Notes under the pieces: model-generated
Told to the model about the DNA's origin: nothing
What the model saw: only the letters and a program-made list of their open reading frames with translations
The model's database searches: none
Shown: positions 7,901 to 8,431 of the stretch, in pieces
Layout: each line of letters opens with the position of its first letter
How positions within the stretch are numbered: position 1 is the stretch's first letter
NCBI GenBank assembly: GCA_016932235.1
Contig: JAFGDF010000245.1
Span: 1-8,431, forward strand
Length of the DNA stretch: 8,431 bases
Source: Deltaproteobacteria bacterium
GTDB lineage: Bacteria > Desulfobacterota > DSM-4660 > Desulfatiglandales > HGW-15
Direction: 5' to 3'
Translations under genes and position numbers: made by a program

Positions 7901-8431
7901 CGGATCAATCTCGATGGCAGCGCGCGCGTGGGCCGTAATCTCGTCAATGACGATATTGGCCCCGATAATTTTTCCCGCAAATTTTCTCCCCGCCCCGGTT
8001 GTCGCCGCTCCGATAATTCGAAATCCTATTTTCCTTTTTTGAGTCAAATCATGAATGGATGAAAATAATCTCTGGACCGCGGCCACCGGTCTGCCGGCCG
8101 TACCGGTATAGAAACCTGCAATTACCCGGCCTTCCGGGGTAAGGAGCAGGGCCTTGGTGCTTGTGGACCCGATGTCAACTCCAAGGAACACCTCATGGTC
8201 GGACCGGGACGCTGGTTTTTCATAGATATCCACCTCCACAGGGTATGGAAGCCCGGTATCCGGAAAAATATATTCGTATTGCTCAACGCCGGTGAATTCG
8301 GGATAATGGGAAAGGCTCAATTTAAGGGGGTCATGAAAAAATTTTTTTTGAATTGTTTCACGGCTCAGGATATCATCTAACGAATTAAAAGGTATACCCT
8401 CCTTTCCATCCGTTTCCTCCATCATGAGAAA
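4982..8431 (-). CDS. Multi-domain acyl-CoA dehydratase activase-like protein (BcrAD/BadFG ATPase plus DUF2229), N-terminus outside window
   Basis: This is a relative of the ATP-dependent activators of 2-hydroxyacyl-CoA dehydratases and benzoyl-CoA reductases, which inject an electron from an Fe-S cluster. Numbering from ATG 8425 gives 1147 residues. An ASKHA ATPase spans about 79-335: VDIGSTSTKALLL 83-95, TTGAGRKFAG 142-151, IEIGGQDSKF 181-190, CAAGTG 207-212, GATAKNIALVAAFE 296-309. Cys207 and Cys245 (SDRCTVFMERD) match the two cysteines that hold the bridging 4Fe-4S cluster in HgdC. Next come a CELCANHC cluster (C361, C364, C368, probably C386), a DUF2229-like region (about 424-650) and HgdB-like segments (FRCSPDSFAIDYF 687-699, DEHESSVGYDTRIEA 716-730, RHNTGQCIPINIIAQEF 806-822, ending with CCPSL 1101-1105). 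The frame stays open to the window edge, and residues 1-78 look like the linker after a first ASKHA domain in the roughly 1400-residue family members. The true start is therefore likely upstream, outside the window. Substrate unknown. Confidence 0.88.
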   Translation of the reverse strand, partial: FLMMEETDGKEGIPFNSLDDILSRETIQKKFFHDPLKLSLSHYPEFTGVEQYEYIFPDTGLPYPVEVDIYEKPASRSDHEVFLGVDIGSTSTKALLLTPEGRVIAGFYTGTAGRPVAAVQRLFSSIHDLTQKRKIGFRIIGAATTGAGRKFAGKIIGANIVIDEITAHARAAIEIDPDVDTIIEIGGQDSKFTTLKNGRVTFSIMNNVCAAGTGSFIEEQARKLECPLKDYSSRTQGQRSPIVSDRCTVFMERDMNYYLSEGYSVDELLASVLHAIRENYLTKVAVEDAIGNNITFQGATAKNIALVAAFEQRLQKPIHVSKYCHLTGAYGAALTLLDQGVEKTGFRGIDLYKKQITVTSEVCELCANHCKITVADMEDGKVAYGFLCGREYDTKRYINKNLSGFDLLKERKNIFPRETVLEYSEKIIIGIPAALHLFEDLPFWQKFFDTLSIRTVTSDDYSEALQEGKHIANAEFCAPMAALHGHAHHLMDRSDFVFLPFYLEKKADEKGIRRQFCYYTQFSPSLVSLAGHGKDRKRFLTPLVHSIHGLFHTKIELYSMLKSITASRYSFMDVSRAYDKACQYRESCLMKWKEIYESESRKGKEICVVLLGRPYTVLSGFMNRGIPDIFSSLGIPTFYQDMVSCSGEDMKPIQRLLTEMHWHYASEILKAAQVVARSRGIYPVLVTSFRCSPDSFAIDYFKRIMEAHEKPYLILQLDEHESSVGYDTRIEAAIRSFKNHHSNLTVKKVPYHAQSILPAKEKGLFDKTLIIPNWDDITLKLMVANLTREGIDARLMEESETVIQKSLRHNTGQCIPINIIAQEFIDYVKKHDLDPGKSLLWMVSSKIACNIGLFPYHLKRLFDSYGKGMEKAGVYVGTMSFIDISLKLPLNTYFAYMFGGFIRKIGCRIRPYEKKKGTTDRVLKENVDLLIDAFLGNSSKEETLSEVISSFEAIEISKGRKPKVAIFGDLYVRDNDVMNQDLIHFIENHNGEAIITPYSSYVQMIAGAYLKKWFFEGKYLEVLSSKALMSTVTRLEKIYQTYFDKILDNPAPEYDKSPRNILSEYNLRIEHTGESMDNLLKIFYLKEQYPDLALFVQASPAFCCPSLVTEAMAGEIEKKTGVPIVSITYDGTSTNKNKALIPYLTYLNR

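Overview
The window comes from a bacterial chromosome and holds two partial genes at its ends and four complete genes between them. The large protein at the right end belongs to the oxygen-sensitive acyl-CoA dehydratase/benzoyl-CoA reductase activase family. It sits close to a ModABC-type oxyanion importer and a DUF364 protein. This points to a strict anaerobe, perhaps a sulfate-reducing or syntrophic member of the Desulfobacterota, or a Clostridia-like lineage. The taxonomy is an inference from gene content, since no rRNA or other marker is present.

Layout. Positions 1-1199 (+ strand) encode the C-terminal part of an asparagine synthetase (glutamine-hydrolysing type) whose 5' end lies outside the window. 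It converges on a minus-strand block with only 12 bp between the two stop codons. Read in its own direction (right to left), the block is: the activase-like protein (8431 to 4982, 5' end outside the window), a 276-bp AT-rich intergenic region with a symmetric inverted repeat, a DUF4213/DUF364 protein (4705 to 3980), a 146-bp gap with a candidate extended -10 promoter, then modA (3833 to 3081), modB (3073 to 2282) and modC (2279 to 1212) in a tight operon.

How the genes work together. ModA (periplasmic binding protein), ModB (permease) and ModC (ATPase with a C-terminal TOBE/MOP-like region) form a complete importer of the molybdate/tungstate class. The DUF364 family is described as a putative heavy-metal chelation family and lies just upstream on the same strand, so a role in metal or oxyanion handling is reasonable but unproven. 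The long activase combines an ASKHA ATPase that carries its Fe-S cysteines, a four-cysteine cluster, a DUF2229 region and HgdB-like segments in one chain. Its substrate is unknown. Whether the metal importer serves a Mo/W enzyme in the same pathway cannot be decided from this window.

The points most worth a second look are: the ModA-like protein lacks side chains expected at two oxyanion-ligand positions; the multi-domain activase has a CxxCx3C cluster; DUF364 sits between the activase and the importer; and the inverted repeat upstream of DUF364 overlaps a candidate promoter. I found no mobile element, CRISPR array, tRNA or rRNA.
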